This document shows, piece after piece, positions 18,391 through 28,164 of a DNA stretch of 64,000 nt. Position 1 is the stretch's first letter. Each line of letters opens with the position of its first letter. A program made the position numbers and the translations under genes. The stretch spans positions 1,511,501 through 1,575,500 of the forward strand of contig NZ_AYTM02000002.1 in assembly GCF_000507185.2 (NCBI RefSeq), read 5' to 3'. This DNA comes from Pseudomonas syringae KCTC 12500 (GTDB taxonomy: Bacteria; Pseudomonadota; Gammaproteobacteria; Pseudomonadales; Pseudomonadaceae). The notes below the pieces were generated by a model. It was not told where the DNA came from. It did not search any database and saw only the letters and a list, made by a program, of their open reading frames with translations.

Positions 18391-20427
18391 ATGTCTCCAC
18401 TGGATGGTTATACGGCGATACCCTCCCGGCAACGCGGCGCGATCGGCCTGATGGCGGCGCTGACCATGGGCCTGGCATTGCTGTGCACGCTGACCGTTAT
18501 CGACAGCGGCAGGCTGTATCTGGAAAAGCGCTCGTTGCAGCGGGTTGCGGACATTGCCGCACTGGAAGCGGCGGGCCGTAGAGGCACGTGCAGCGGCACA
18601 GCCGCCTCGGCGCCCGATTTCGCTAATCAGAGCGCCACGCGCAACGGCTTCGTCCCGAATACCGATGGCCGCACCCTGGTGACTCGCTGCGGAACACTCA
18701 CCGTGGACGTCGCAGGGCCTCGCGTATTTGTCGCCGACTCGACGCAGGCGCTGGCTATTCAGGTGGTCGCGGCTCATCCGGTGCCGCGCAGCATTGCAGC
18801 CGGCATTGGCGCACTGTTCGAAAAGACGCCTTCCCCACCCAATGTGACGATCAGCGCCACCGCCGTGGCCGCCAGTGCCGCGCCGCTGGCGGCGCTGACC
18901 ATCCGCAGTGCGGGAGTCACTGTGGACAGTACCGGCGCAGCCCTCCTCAACCCGGTGGTGGGCAGCCTGCTGGGGGGTACGCTGAACCTAAGTGTTGCCA
19001 ACTGGCAAGGCATTGCAGACACCAACCTGAGCCTGCTGAGCTACCTGAACAGGCTGAAAACCGACCTCAGCCTCACGGCGGTTGGTTACAACGATGTACT
19101 CAACACCTCGGTTTCGGTCAGTCAGTTGCTGCAGAGCGCGATCAATGTCATCAGCCCCAACGCAACACTGGGCGGTGCCGCCGCCATTCAGGGCCTGCAA
19201 GCCTTGAAGCTGGCCTCTGGGGCGACCACAGTGCTGCTGGGTGATCTGCTGTCCGTGCAGAGCGGCGCGGACCTCGCCGCACTGAATACCAACCTGCGGC
19301 TGATGGATCTGGTCCAGGGCCTCGCGCAACTGGCCAACAAAAAAAGCGGCGTTCTGACCGCGGCCCAGGTCAATATCGCCGGGCTCGCGCAGGTCACCAC
19401 ACGCATTCAGGTCATCGAGCCGCCTCAGCTGTCGGCAATCGGCGACCCGAGCAAGATCGACCCGCTCGACCCGCGAAACGGTGCAAATCGGATTTACGTG
19501 CGCACGGCACAAATGCGCGCACTGGTGTCGATCAACCTGCCGGTGCTCGGCACGATGACCTCGCTGGTCAATACCGCGGGTTCAGTGATTGGCAGCCTCA
19601 CGCCGCTCCTCAACAGTGCACTGAGCCTGAACCTCGCCGGGCTGGGGACCTCGGCCACCTGCGCGCTGGGACTCACCAGTTGCATGGTGACCGACTTCAA
19701 GTTTCTGACCTCCGACAGTTCGTCGAGCGCAGGCCCGAGGATCGACATGAGCCTGTCACTGGCCAGCGCCGACAGCTACGTCAGCGGTTTTACCTGCACC
19801 AGCAACGCCAGCAAAACCCTCAACGTCAAGACCGACGCAGCATTACTAAGCGCCAAGATCGGCTCGATCGACAGTTCGTCTGCCTTCCCCGCCAGCACTG
19901 ATCCGGCGGCCATCACCGCCGTGCCGGTGCCAGTCATCGATATCGGCACCATGACCTGCCAGAAGGTCGCCGGGCTGCTGGGTAACTGCACCGCGCGCAA
20001 GCCTTTCGGGGGTGGCGGTATCGGCCTGACCTTCGACAACGTCAGCCAGTCGGCACTGGGCAGCTCGACGGTGACCAGCACGACGTTCAGCTCGCCCAAC
20101 CTGCCGGAGATCAGCAGCGCCCCGTTTTACCTGACACGCGTTGCGCACACCAAACCGAGCACCTTGCTCAACGGCACGGCTTCAAGCGTCAAAGTGAATG
20201 TGTATAAACCGGCGACCAGCAATGTGCTGGGCAACGTCATCACCGGTGCGGCCGCCACACTGAACAGCCTGACCCTGGCGCTGGATGCGATTGTCGACGA
20301 CACCCTGACACGCTTGCTCACGTCAGTCGTCGACCCGTTGTTCGAATCACTGGGTGTGAGCATGGGGGCCACCGACGTCGGCACCAACCTGAGCTGCAAC
20401 CTGGGTCAGGCGACACTGGTGATCTAG
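18391..20427 (+). CDS. tadG: TadG-like Tad pilus assembly protein
   Basis: From the ATG at 18391 (AGGAG five bases upstream) the protein has 678 residues. The N-terminus is the TadG/TadE-like membrane region: a short basic stretch with RQRGAIGL, a hydrophobic helix (about 16-38) and a helical LEKRSLQRVADIAALEAA. The remainder is a long Ser/Thr/Leu-rich, cysteine-poor region that I cannot assign to a fold, and no clear von Willebrand A domain is visible. It should face the periplasm and help pilus biogenesis. Its stop shares the bases CTAG with the stop of pprA on the other strand. Confidence 0.85.
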   Translation: MSPLDGYTAIPSRQRGAIGLMAALTMGLALLCTLTVIDSGRLYLEKRSLQRVADIAALEAAGRRGTCSGTAASAPDFANQSATRNGFVPNTDGRTLVTRCGTLTVDVAGPRVFVADSTQALAIQVVAAHPVPRSIAAGIGALFEKTPSPPNVTISATAVAASAAPLAALTIRSAGVTVDSTGAALLNPVVGSLLGGTLNLSVANWQGIADTNLSLLSYLNRLKTDLSLTAVGYNDVLNTSVSVSQLLQSAINVISPNATLGGAAAIQGLQALKLASGATTVLLGDLLSVQSGADLAALNTNLRLMDLVQGLAQLANKKSGVLTAAQVNIAGLAQVTTRIQVIEPPQLSAIGDPSKIDPLDPRNGANRIYVRTAQMRALVSINLPVLGTMTSLVNTAGSVIGSLTPLLNSALSLNLAGLGTSATCALGLTSCMVTDFKFLTSDSSSSAGPRIDMSLSLASADSYVSGFTCTSNASKTLNVKTDAALLSAKIGSIDSSSAFPASTDPAAITAVPVPVIDIGTMTCQKVAGLLGNCTARKPFGGGGIGLTFDNVSQSALGSSTVTSTTFSSPNLPEISSAPFYLTRVAHTKPSTLLNGTASSVKVNVYKPATSNVLGNVITGAAATLNSLTLALDAIVDDTLTRLLTSVVDPLFESLGVSMGATDVGTNLSCNLGQATLVI

Positions 20428-23204
20428 CTGCCGGTCTGATCGGCGTTGAAGATCGGCAGCTCGATCTGGAATCGAGCGCCCTCGCCGACGTTGGCGACGC
20501 TGAGCTGGCCGCCCATCTGGTCGACAATGCCGTAACTGACGGACAAGCCCAGGCCAGTGCCGACACCTACCGGTTTAGTGGTGAAAAACGGCTCGAAAAT
20601 GCGTTCCAGCAACCGCGGATCGATGCCCCCGCCGTTGTCCTGGACCGCCAGGCGGATGATATTTTCATCGCGCTCGGCCTCGACACTGATCCACGGCTCG
20701 AAATCCCGGTCCTTTTCCCGGCGCGACAACAAGGCATCACGGGCGTTGACCATCAGGTTGATCAGCACCTGCTCAAGCTGATCGACATGGCCGCGAACCC
20801 GCACCGCGTCGATCATCCCGCCGACCCGAAGCTGCACGCCCTTGCCTTTCATGCCTTCAGCCAGCATCGAGATGGTGCCTTCGACCGCCTGAGCCGGATC
20901 GAACAACTGCTCTTCTACTTCAGAGCGGCGACCGAATACCCGCATGTGATCGACTACCCGGGCAGCGCGCTGCACCTGAGTGTCAATGCGATTGAGTTTT
21001 TCAGTGAGGTATTCGATGTCTACATCACCCCGGCCCAGACGCTTGAGAACGTTGACCACGGCCATGCGCATGACGTTGAGCGGCTGGTTGATCTCATGGG
21101 CCAGACCGGTGGACATCTCGCCAAGCGTTGCCATCTTCGCGCTCTGATTCAACTGCATGCGCGAGCGGCGTACATCGGTGTTGTCACGCCCCACCGCCTG
21201 CACTTCGACCAGCTTGCCGTGCTCATCGAATACCCCTCGGTCGGCCCATATCCACCAGGCATACTCGCGTCCCGGCAGCTCGATACAGATTTCCTCGGTA
21301 CTCACCGGTGCTTCCGGAGTCAGCTGGCTGATACGCTTGATGAACGCCTCACGCTGCTCGTCCGACAGCCAGTCTCCGAGGTTGATCCCGGTCAGTTGCT
21401 CGGGTGTGCACTCCATATAGTTGGCCAGCGGCCGGTTGCCGAAACTCAACACCAGGTCCGGCGTGTAGCGGCAGATCATCGCCGGCGAATCCTCGACCAG
21501 AATGCGGTAACGCTCCTCGCTGCGCCGTATATGCTCTGCGGCCAGGGTGGCCTCGGTCACGTCCAGCCACAGCCCCACCGCCTCCACCGGCATGCCGAGG
21601 TCGTCACGCAGCAGTCGCGCCTCGTCCAGCAGCCAGTGGTATTGGCCGTTCCTGTTGCGCAACCTGAAACGGCGGCTGACGAAGCCTTCACGCAGCAGTT
21701 GCCGGTTACGCTCGAACCAGATGTCGTGGTCTTCGGGATGGATGTATCCCGCCAGTTGCCCATCGACGCAATCGGCCAGCGTCCAGCCCAGCAAGGGCGT
21801 CAGGCTGTCACTGAAAAAGGTTGGCTCCAGGTTGCCGTGATCGTAACGCTGCACGTAAATCACGGCGGGCGAGCTGGCAATCAGGTTATCCAGCCGGGCA
21901 TGCGCGGCGGCGGCCTCGGTTTCCTGATTCTTGATATCGCTGACGTCCAGCATGAACCCCAGCACTCGCTGAACCTGGCCCCTGATCAATGCCTGCCCCT
22001 GGATACGAAACCAGAGGGTTTCCTGAGTGGGGTCATTTTGTGCCAGACGTACACAGAGCAACAGCGGCGTGCCTTTGTCGCGCAACTGCGCGAGACGACT
22101 GGACAGCTCCTGTCGATCGGCGGGATGAATCAGTGCCAGCCAGTCCTGACGCGACAGGCTCTCGACCCGGTCGCCCAGACGCAGACTGCGAGCCAGCTGC
22201 GGTGCCAGCAGAACCTCGTCACGATCCGGCAGCAATTCCCACCAACCGGTGCCCAGCAGGTCCTGAAGCACCGCCAGGCGTTCGACATGGTGACGGTTAT
22301 GTTGCTCGGACATTCGAAAAAGAACCGGCCCGGCCAAGGCTGAGCACAGGTTGAGCCACTCGCGCTCGCCAAGGTCCGGAGCCTGCTGCTGCGCGTTATA
22401 AAATCCGAACATCAACCAGGCCTTGGCAACGTTATCGCGGCTGTGGGGGATCAGAAAACCGTCAGCGTTACCGAAAGCACTTTGCAGCGCGCCCTCATCG
22501 ACAGTGCCGCCAAACCTCAGTTGCTGTGTAGCGTCGACGTTGAATCGATCCAGCGCAGTGCCCAGCCGCTGCCCGACCTGCCACAACTCGGGCGCCGTAT
22601 GCGCGCTGTACTGACAATAAACACGCCAGCCGACACCGCCGGCCTCCGGTAACACCAGCGCCACACAAGGGATGCGCCACAGCTGCGCGAGCTCCTCCAG
22701 TTGCTCGCTCACCACCGTAGTCAGGCGTTCGACGTTGCACGCTCGCACACGCTCAGCCATCTGCCCGGCAAACCGCAGGCACTGCTGGCGGCTCCGCGCG
22801 GCACTGGCCTCCTCCATCAGGTCGCTGATATCCAGCAATTGCAAGAGCCAGCCCTTGCCATGCGCCTGCACCCAGCCTCTGGCGTGCAAGGTGTGTGCAT
22901 CGTCCCCTTTGAAGTCCAGGTCGAGCATGTGCCCCAGCCAGTCACGCGGCACCCCTTCAATGACCAGTGCACTGTTGGGCAGCAGCAGACTCATCAAACG
23001 CTGAGCCGCCGGCAGTGGCGCAGCGACGTCCAGCCGGGCGAGCAAGTGCGGGCTGATGCTTTGTATACGGCCTTCGTCATCCAGCAGCAGATAGAGATCC
23101 GCACCGATCGGACCGGGCTCGCTCGATACAGCCAAGGGCTGCGGCACCTGCGTTGCTTCACCACGGCCCAGCCAACGGCTCAAACGATTCTTTTCAAGGG
23201 ACAA
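20424..23204 (-). CDS. pprA: PAS-domain sensor histidine kinase PprA
   Basis: A 926-residue sensor kinase that matches P. aeruginosa PprA in size, domain order and locus. PprA with PprB controls Tad/Flp pili and other adhesion factors. There is no membrane helix, so it is probably cytoplasmic. The N-terminal half has a GAF-like region, then three PAS domains (about 310-425, 435-550, 565-680). The kinase core has His703 in [12 protein letters not shown], the N box around LMVNARDAL (817-826), DNGGG (856-860) and GTGLGLS. No receiver is attached. Its start overlaps the end of the tadE/F-like gene by 11 bp. Confidence 0.9.
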   Translation of the reverse strand: MSLEKNRLSRWLGRGEATQVPQPLAVSSEPGPIGADLYLLLDDEGRIQSISPHLLARLDVAAPLPAAQRLMSLLLPNSALVIEGVPRDWLGHMLDLDFKGDDAHTLHARGWVQAHGKGWLLQLLDISDLMEEASAARSRQQCLRFAGQMAERVRACNVERLTTVVSEQLEELAQLWRIPCVALVLPEAGGVGWRVYCQYSAHTAPELWQVGQRLGTALDRFNVDATQQLRFGGTVDEGALQSAFGNADGFLIPHSRDNVAKAWLMFGFYNAQQQAPDLGEREWLNLCSALAGPVLFRMSEQHNRHHVERLAVLQDLLGTGWWELLPDRDEVLLAPQLARSLRLGDRVESLSRQDWLALIHPADRQELSSRLAQLRDKGTPLLLCVRLAQNDPTQETLWFRIQGQALIRGQVQRVLGFMLDVSDIKNQETEAAAAHARLDNLIASSPAVIYVQRYDHGNLEPTFFSDSLTPLLGWTLADCVDGQLAGYIHPEDHDIWFERNRQLLREGFVSRRFRLRNRNGQYHWLLDEARLLRDDLGMPVEAVGLWLDVTEATLAAEHIRRSEERYRILVEDSPAMICRYTPDLVLSFGNRPLANYMECTPEQLTGINLGDWLSDEQREAFIKRISQLTPEAPVSTEEICIELPGREYAWWIWADRGVFDEHGKLVEVQAVGRDNTDVRRSRMQLNQSAKMATLGEMSTGLAHEINQPLNVMRMAVVNVLKRLGRGDVDIEYLTEKLNRIDTQVQRAARVVDHMRVFGRRSEVEEQLFDPAQAVEGTISMLAEGMKGKGVQLRVGGMIDAVRVRGHVDQLEQVLINLMVNARDALLSRREKDRDFEPWISVEAERDENIIRLAVQDNGGGIDPRLLERIFEPFFTTKPVGVGTGLGLSVSYGIVDQMGGQLSVANVGEGARFQIELPIFNADQTGS

Positions 23205-23649
23205 GTTGCAGACTCGCTTGTGCAGTCAGGTTGTTCGGCAAGCGTGGAACCTCGCCAATGCCTGGAAGAGTCAACAAGGGCAGTACCTGAGCCAGTCGGG
23301 TCTTGGGGTACTGGATGGTCACGGTCAGAATGCCTGCGCTATAGGTCACGCTGGTATGGTTGATATTGAATCCCAGCGCAGGGGGTATCCACGACAACTG
23401 GTTCATGACCACACTCTGAGCCTGACTCTTTAACAAATCGTTATAGCCGGTAACTGTTGGACTGAGGGCCACACTTCTGCGCACCGCTTCACTGGCGGCG
23501 GCATTGAATGACTGGACCATGAGCAACGGCAGGCTATAACTCACCATGCCGTAGAACACCGCAAAGAAAATAACGAACACCGCAGAGAATTCAATAGCGG
23601 CGGCCCCCTGTTGACGACGGGGCAAGGTATGTTGCAGAACAGTTTTCAT
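23194..23649 (-). CDS. TadE/TadF-like pseudopilin
   Basis: The 151-residue protein has the TadE-family N-terminus RRQQG|AAAIEF followed by a hydrophobic helix. Gly15 and Glu20 (position +5 after the likely cut) fit the prepilin-peptidase site of Tad pseudopilins, so the neighbouring peptidase may process it. The rest is a small periplasmic domain with no cysteine. The gene overlaps pprA downstream, so pilus component and sensor kinase are cotranscribed. It faces the peptidase gene across a 72-bp divergent promoter region. TadE and TadF cannot be separated by eye. Confidence 0.85.
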   Translation of the reverse strand: MKTVLQHTLPRRQQGAAAIEFSAVFVIFFAVFYGMVSYSLPLLMVQSFNAAASEAVRRSVALSPTVTGYNDLLKSQAQSVVMNQLSWIPPALGFNINHTSVTYSAGILTVTIQYPKTRLAQVLPLLTLPGIGEVPRLPNNLTAQASLQLVP

Positions 23650-23721
23650 ATCGACGTCTACCCTGACATGTAGTGCATCAACACAGCATAGATTCTTTCC
23701 CGATAACAGGATGTCTTCGGC

Positions 23722-24195
23722 GTGATGAAATTATTTTTCCTGTTGATATGGTTTGCAATTTGCGCCGAACAGGATGCGCGTTGCAAGCAGATTTCCAACG
23801 GGCTGACACTCGGCGCCGCAGCGCTGGCTATTATCTACCTGGCTTTGACCGGTATGACCTGGCTCGGCTCGCCTGCGCGGGAGGCCTTGCTGGCCGTGAC
23901 CTTGGCATTGGCGCTGACATTGCCAGGCTATGCACTCGGGAAGTTGGGTGCCGCAGACGTCAAACTGATGACGGCGTTGGCGCTGGCCTCGAACAGTGCC
24001 TATCTACTGGGTACGTTTATTGGCGCCGGGGTTGCCATGGCGACCTGGCTTATCGTCGCAAAGCGTGCCTGGCCCCCGACACAGCAATGGGTTACGCAAC
24101 GCTATCGGTATATGAACCCCACGGCGCCAGATAAATATCCTTTTTCACCTTTCTTGTTCGCAGGCTTACTCCTGAGCACGGCACTGCTCCACTAG
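23722..24195 (+). CDS. fppA: Flp prepilin peptidase (TadV/CpaA/FppA type)
   Basis: This inner-membrane aspartic peptidase trims Flp prepilin and pseudopilins. It is 157 residues long, the short form without the cytoplasmic methylase part of PilD. The two catalytic aspartates are visible: Asp18 in AEQDARCKQISN and Asp79 in GAADVKL, the GxxDxK motif. About four to five hydrophobic segments are present. The start is either GTG at 23722 or the ATG directly after. It fits the FppA gene of the P. aeruginosa tad locus by size and place. Confidence 0.93.
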   Translation: MMKLFFLLIWFAICAEQDARCKQISNGLTLGAAALAIIYLALTGMTWLGSPAREALLAVTLALALTLPGYALGKLGAADVKLMTALALASNSAYLLGTFIGAGVAMATWLIVAKRAWPPTQQWVTQRYRYMNPTAPDKYPFSPFLFAGLLLSTALLH

Positions 24196-24224
24196 TCGAC
24201 TAACGCTGCGGGAAAATTTTATTG

Positions 24225-24236
24225 CTATGTACATAG
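24225..24236. promoter_or_regulatory. Perfect 12-bp palindrome upstream of pprB
   Basis: CTATGTACATAG lies 127 bp before the pprB start, in an AT-rich stretch between fppA and pprB. It has the size of a dimeric repressor or activator site. A second palindrome, CATCGCGATG, is at 24262-24271. No regulator is known to me for either. Confidence 0.35.
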
Positions 24237-24362
24237 TCAGAAAGTACGACTACGGTTAAGTCATCGCGATGGCGTACTGTCATCAATACCCGCACTGATC
24301 GAATAACGCCGAGTCATGTTTTGCTGAATGGATCGGGGCGCCGTCAACGGCCCCCTAACAGC

Positions 24363-25157
24363 ATGGAGTTGCCTGTGGATAACGACCCGCTCACGAAAGT
24401 TCTGGTGGTCGATGACCAGCCCCTTATCGTTGAAGAACTCTGCGAGTTTCTGGAAAGCAGCGGCTATGAGTGTGTGCGTTGCCACTCAAGCCTTGAGGCC
24501 ATCGAGCGTTTCAGCGCCGACAGCACCATCGGCATCGTACTCTGTGATCTGGAAATGCCCGGCATGAATGGCATCGAGATGGTCGAAGCGATGAAGATGA
24601 CTGGCGGTAAGACGCACCTGTTCGAGGCCATCATGCTGACCGGCCAGGCCGAGAAGAAAGACGTCATCAAGGCGCTTCGGGCCGGCATAGCCGATTACTA
24701 CCAGAAGCCGGTTGATCTGGAAGAATTGCTCGAAGGTGTGCAGTTGCAAGTACAAGCCCTGCACGAGCGGCAGAAAAACCGTCAGCAACTGGGCCTGCTC
24801 AACGAGAAGCTCCAGTTCCTGGCCGCCTCCATCGACGACCTTTACAAGAATCTGGACAGCGTCCAGAACAACTCCCAACCCGCGCGCAAAGCGCGTGACC
24901 GTCAGGAACGTGATGGGCAGATGCCGGTGGCACTGGCCAAGTTGTCACCTCGCCAACTGGACGTGGCTCGCCTGGTCAGTACCGGGCTGACCAATTACCA
25001 GATCGCCTGCGAACTGGGCATAACTGAAAACACTGTAAAACTCTATGTCTCGCAAGTACTGCGCCTGACGCACATGCACAACCGCACACAACTGGCGCTG
25101 GCATTTTCACCGGGCAAATCGGCGGAGCGGCACAGACAGATCGAAAGCCAGGACTGA
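24363..25157 (+). CDS. pprB: Response regulator PprB (receiver plus LuxR-type HTH)
   Basis: PprB is the DNA-binding partner of PprA and in P. aeruginosa activates the tad operon and other surface structures. From the ATG at 24363 the protein has 264 residues. The receiver (about 10-130) has Asp62 as phosphate acceptor in VLCDLEMPG and Lys115 in YYQKPVD. A helical linker (about 130-185) follows, then a LuxR/FixJ-type HTH (about 194-248, with LSPRQLDVARLVSTG and ITENTVKLYVS). An in-frame extension to 24321 is unlikely to be used. It ends 7 bp before the converging gcbA stop. Confidence 0.92.
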   Translation: MELPVDNDPLTKVLVVDDQPLIVEELCEFLESSGYECVRCHSSLEAIERFSADSTIGIVLCDLEMPGMNGIEMVEAMKMTGGKTHLFEAIMLTGQAEKKDVIKALRAGIADYYQKPVDLEELLEGVQLQVQALHERQKNRQQLGLLNEKLQFLAASIDDLYKNLDSVQNNSQPARKARDRQERDGQMPVALAKLSPRQLDVARLVSTGLTNYQIACELGITENTVKLYVSQVLRLTHMHNRTQLALAFSPGKSAERHRQIESQD

Positions 25158-25164
25158 GCAGGTA

Positions 25165-26820
25165 TCAGGCTTCGATTTCGGTCCGCACGACGTGATAAGG
25201 CATGTCGACCAGCACCGAGTGCACGCGATTGCGGCCCGCATGCTTGGCGCAATACAACGCAGTATCCGCCTGCGAGGCAAGGCTCAGGCTGTCGTCATGG
25301 GCACCGAGGGCTACCACGCCGGCGCTGAAAGTGCAGAACAGATCGGCGGGCTGCGCCGGATAATGGATCTCTGCAAAACGATGGCGAATGTCATCCAGTA
25401 CCCCGTGGGCGCTCTGGATATCAGTGTCCGGCATGACAATAGCGAATTCTTCACCACCGTAACGACCGATGAAGTCGGTTTTGCGCAGGCGTTGTTTGAG
25501 AAACAGCGCAAGGCTCTTGATCACACGGTCCCCCATCGGGTGCCCGTGGCTGTCGTTGACTCTCTTGAAGTGGTCGATATCGAGCATGGCAAAGCACAGC
25601 GGCTTGCCTTCACGTCGCGAACGAAAGCTGCAATCTTCCAGCAGTTGCAAAATATGCGTGTGATTGTAAAGCCCGGTCAGGCTGTCACGGACCATGCGCG
25701 CCTTGAGGTTTCGCGCCCTGGCAGCGCGGTTGCGCACGGTGGTGATCAGGTGACGGGGTTTGATCGGCTTGGTCAGGAAGTCGTCGCCGCCTTCGCTCAT
25801 GGCATCGAGCTGCTTGTCCTGATCGTCTTCGGCCGACAGATAAATGATCGGCACGCTGACATAACGGTCGTTATGGCGGATGACCTTGGCCAACTCAGTG
25901 CCGGTACAGCCCGGCATGTACATATCGAGGATGATCAGGTCAGGCTGAAACTCGGCCAGTTCGGACATCGCCTGAATCGGATCAAGCAACACCCGCGTCA
26001 CGATTCCGGCAGCGTTCAGAACACGCTCGGTGTGCAGCGCCTGCGCGCGCGAGTCGTCGATGATCAGCACTTTATAAGGCTCGTATTGAGCCACGCAGGT
26101 CAGGACTTCTATCTTTTCCAGCAGACTCGACGCTTCCAGCGCGCCGGTCAGAAACTCTTCGCCACCAGCCCTGACCGCGGCCAGGCGGGTGGGCGTATCG
26201 GTTTCATTGACGCTGAAAAACAGCAGCGGAAGCTTCTGCTCCAGCCCTTCCTGAGCCTGGGAGGCCAATTCAAGCCCCTTGCCGGGTCCGCTGAAATCGA
26301 CGTCCATGACAATCGCTGCCGGGTGCCGCTGTGCCATTGCCCGCTGAAACTCGGCGACATTGTGCAACGACAGCGCTGCCAGACCGAAGAACTCCAGCTG
26401 CTTGGCCAGGCGCTCGGCCCGCTCGTGATCCTGAAGCACTATATAGACGGGCTTGCGCAACGGTGGCAGCGCCGTTTGCTCGAAACGATCGCCATGGCGC
26501 AGCCCGGTTCGGGAAAGGCGCTGCATCAGGCGATTGAGATCGGTGATGACACGGCTGTTGAGACGACCGCGATTGGCTTCCACCACATCCAGGGCCTGAC
26601 TGATCTCCTGTGCCAGAGCGCTGTGTTCAACCTGCTCGAAGCGCTCGGCAAAGCGCGAAAGACGCTGCGTGGACTCCTTGAGCTCGGCCATATCGCCGAC
26701 CGACCATTCGGCCTTCTGCAGACGTTGCCACGTCTCTAGAATCTGGCGCGCCTGGTGAATGACCCGCTGGGCAAAGTGGTGCTTCAGGCGATCTCGGCTA
26801 GGGTCTTCAGGGTAGGTCAT
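25165..26820 (-). CDS. gcbA: Diguanylate cyclase with two receiver domains (GcbA type)
   Basis: A cytoplasmic enzyme that makes cyclic di-GMP from GTP. The 551 residues comprise a helical N-terminal region (1-110), a first receiver-like domain with Asp173, a second, well-conserved receiver (about 249-365, acceptor Asp299 in LIILDMYMPG, Lys351 in FLTKPIKP), and a GGDEF domain. The active site reads GGEEF (455-459), and the inhibitory RxxD site is present as RKTD (446-449), so it should be active and feedback-limited. Size, domain order and speA-side neighbours match GcbA, which promotes biofilm in Pseudomonas. Confidence 0.9.
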   Translation of the reverse strand: MTYPEDPSRDRLKHHFAQRVIHQARQILETWQRLQKAEWSVGDMAELKESTQRLSRFAERFEQVEHSALAQEISQALDVVEANRGRLNSRVITDLNRLMQRLSRTGLRHGDRFEQTALPPLRKPVYIVLQDHERAERLAKQLEFFGLAALSLHNVAEFQRAMAQRHPAAIVMDVDFSGPGKGLELASQAQEGLEQKLPLLFFSVNETDTPTRLAAVRAGGEEFLTGALEASSLLEKIEVLTCVAQYEPYKVLIIDDSRAQALHTERVLNAAGIVTRVLLDPIQAMSELAEFQPDLIILDMYMPGCTGTELAKVIRHNDRYVSVPIIYLSAEDDQDKQLDAMSEGGDDFLTKPIKPRHLITTVRNRAARARNLKARMVRDSLTGLYNHTHILQLLEDCSFRSRREGKPLCFAMLDIDHFKRVNDSHGHPMGDRVIKSLALFLKQRLRKTDFIGRYGGEEFAIVMPDTDIQSAHGVLDDIRHRFAEIHYPAQPADLFCTFSAGVVALGAHDDSLSLASQADTALYCAKHAGRNRVHSVLVDMPYHVVRTEIEA

Positions 26821-27013
26821 ATTCAGACTACTGTGGTTTTGCTGAGCGATACGGCTGATGGCGCTATGCTAGCACCTCCGTTACAACAGAACAGCGTCGT
26901 AAGTCACTTATTTGACAACATTTTGATGGCGCATAGCCAGTATGCAAATTCAATCGATGCATAGACTGCGCCTATGATCGTTACAGTTCAAATCTCAAGA
27001 TAATGTCTGTCAG

Positions 27014-27037
27014 CCGCACCTTGAGGTAAGGTTGCGG
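27014..27037 (+). promoter_or_regulatory. Hairpin in the leader of the DUF2333 gene
   Basis: CCGCA-CCTT pairs with AAGG-TGCGG (one bulged T) around a five-base loop, 48 bp before the ATG. There is no U-tract. The rest of the 264-bp gap from gcbA (26821-27084) is AT-rich and must hold divergent promoters; I could not pick a convincing -35/-10 pair. Confidence 0.3.
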
Positions 27038-27084
27038 TCGAACGCCTCGTGAAGCATTCAACTCAAGATCGAAAGGACCCTACC

Positions 27085-28164
27085 ATGCTGGATTGGAAGA
27101 ACCGCGCAGGCAGCGCGGGTGCGCGCACCGCAGACACTTCATCGACCAAACGCCGCGGTTACCTGGGTAACCTGTTCTACAGTCGCGCGCTGGGCGCCCT
27201 GATCTTGATCTACCTGCTCGTCGCACTGGCAGTCGGCTGGTACTGGAGCAAGGAGCCTGCCCTGTTCCCGGTGCAACAGAATGCGCAAGCCGCCGCCGAG
27301 CGCGAAGGCAAACAGATGGTCATCGGCTACACGACGGTTGAAACGCTCAAGACCGTAGCAGGCACGTTGCTTAGCAAGCCCGGTGGCTACCTGTCCAACG
27401 ACCGCATGCCACCGGGCCTGTGGCTGGACAACATCCCGAGCTGGGAATACGGCGTGCTGGTTCAGGTGCGTGACCTGAGTCGTGCGCTGCGCAAAGACTT
27501 CGCCCGCTCCCAGTCGCAATCGGCTGAAGACGGCGATCTGGCGCGTGCCGAGCCGTTGTTCAACTTCAACAATCGCAGCTGGCTCCTGCCGTCGAGCGAG
27601 TCGCAGTACGCCGAGGGGATCAACTCCCTGAGCCGCTACCAGGCACGCCTGTCCGATCCCAACCAGAAAGGCGCGCTGTTTTACGCCCGCGCCGACAACC
27701 TGAACAACTGGCTGGGCGATGTCGGCACCCGTCTGGGTTCGCTGTCGCAACGCCTGTCGGCCAGCGTTGGCCGGGTCAAACTCAACAGCACGCTGAAAAC
27801 CGAAGCCGCTGTGTCGGTCAAACCCGGTGAAGTGCCGCAGGTCGATGAGGAAATCGTCGAAACGCCATGGCTGGAAATCGACAACGTGTTCTACGAAGCA
27901 CGCGGTCAGGCCTGGGCGCTGTCGCACCTGCTGCGCGCCATCGAGGTTGATTTTGCCGATGTACTGGCGAAGAAGAACGCGACGGTCAGCGTGCGCCAGA
28001 TCATTCGTGAGCTGGAAGCCTCGCAAGAGCCGATGTGGAGCCCGATGATTCTCAACGGCAGCCCGTTCGGCGTATTCGCCAACCACTCACTGGTCATGGC
28101 CAACTACATCTCGCGTGCCAACGCCGCAGTCATTGACTTGCGCCAGCTGCTGAATCAGGGCTGA
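27085..28164 (+). CDS. DUF2333 family membrane-anchored protein
   Basis: From the ATG at 27085 (AAGGA upstream) the protein has 359 residues. A short cytoplasmic N-terminus is followed by one membrane helix (about residues 37-57, LGALILIYLLVALAVGWYW), and the rest should lie in the periplasm. The family is conserved in Pseudomonas next to the Nudix, YciH and speA genes, but its role is unknown to me. Features seen are GGYLSNDRMPPGLWLDNIPSWE and a mostly helical C-terminal half. Its stop overlaps the Nudix start (TGATG). Confidence 0.88.
   Translation: MLDWKNRAGSAGARTADTSSTKRRGYLGNLFYSRALGALILIYLLVALAVGWYWSKEPALFPVQQNAQAAAEREGKQMVIGYTTVETLKTVAGTLLSKPGGYLSNDRMPPGLWLDNIPSWEYGVLVQVRDLSRALRKDFARSQSQSAEDGDLARAEPLFNFNNRSWLLPSSESQYAEGINSLSRYQARLSDPNQKGALFYARADNLNNWLGDVGTRLGSLSQRLSASVGRVKLNSTLKTEAAVSVKPGEVPQVDEEIVETPWLEIDNVFYEARGQAWALSHLLRAIEVDFADVLAKKNATVSVRQIIRELEASQEPMWSPMILNGSPFGVFANHSLVMANYISRANAAVIDLRQLLNQG

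Noticed and set aside
19744..19758. DMSLS in the TadG-like protein as a vWA metal site
   Set aside because: It fits DxSxS by letters, but the preceding hydrophobic strand and the rest of a vWA fold are not visible. Probably chance.
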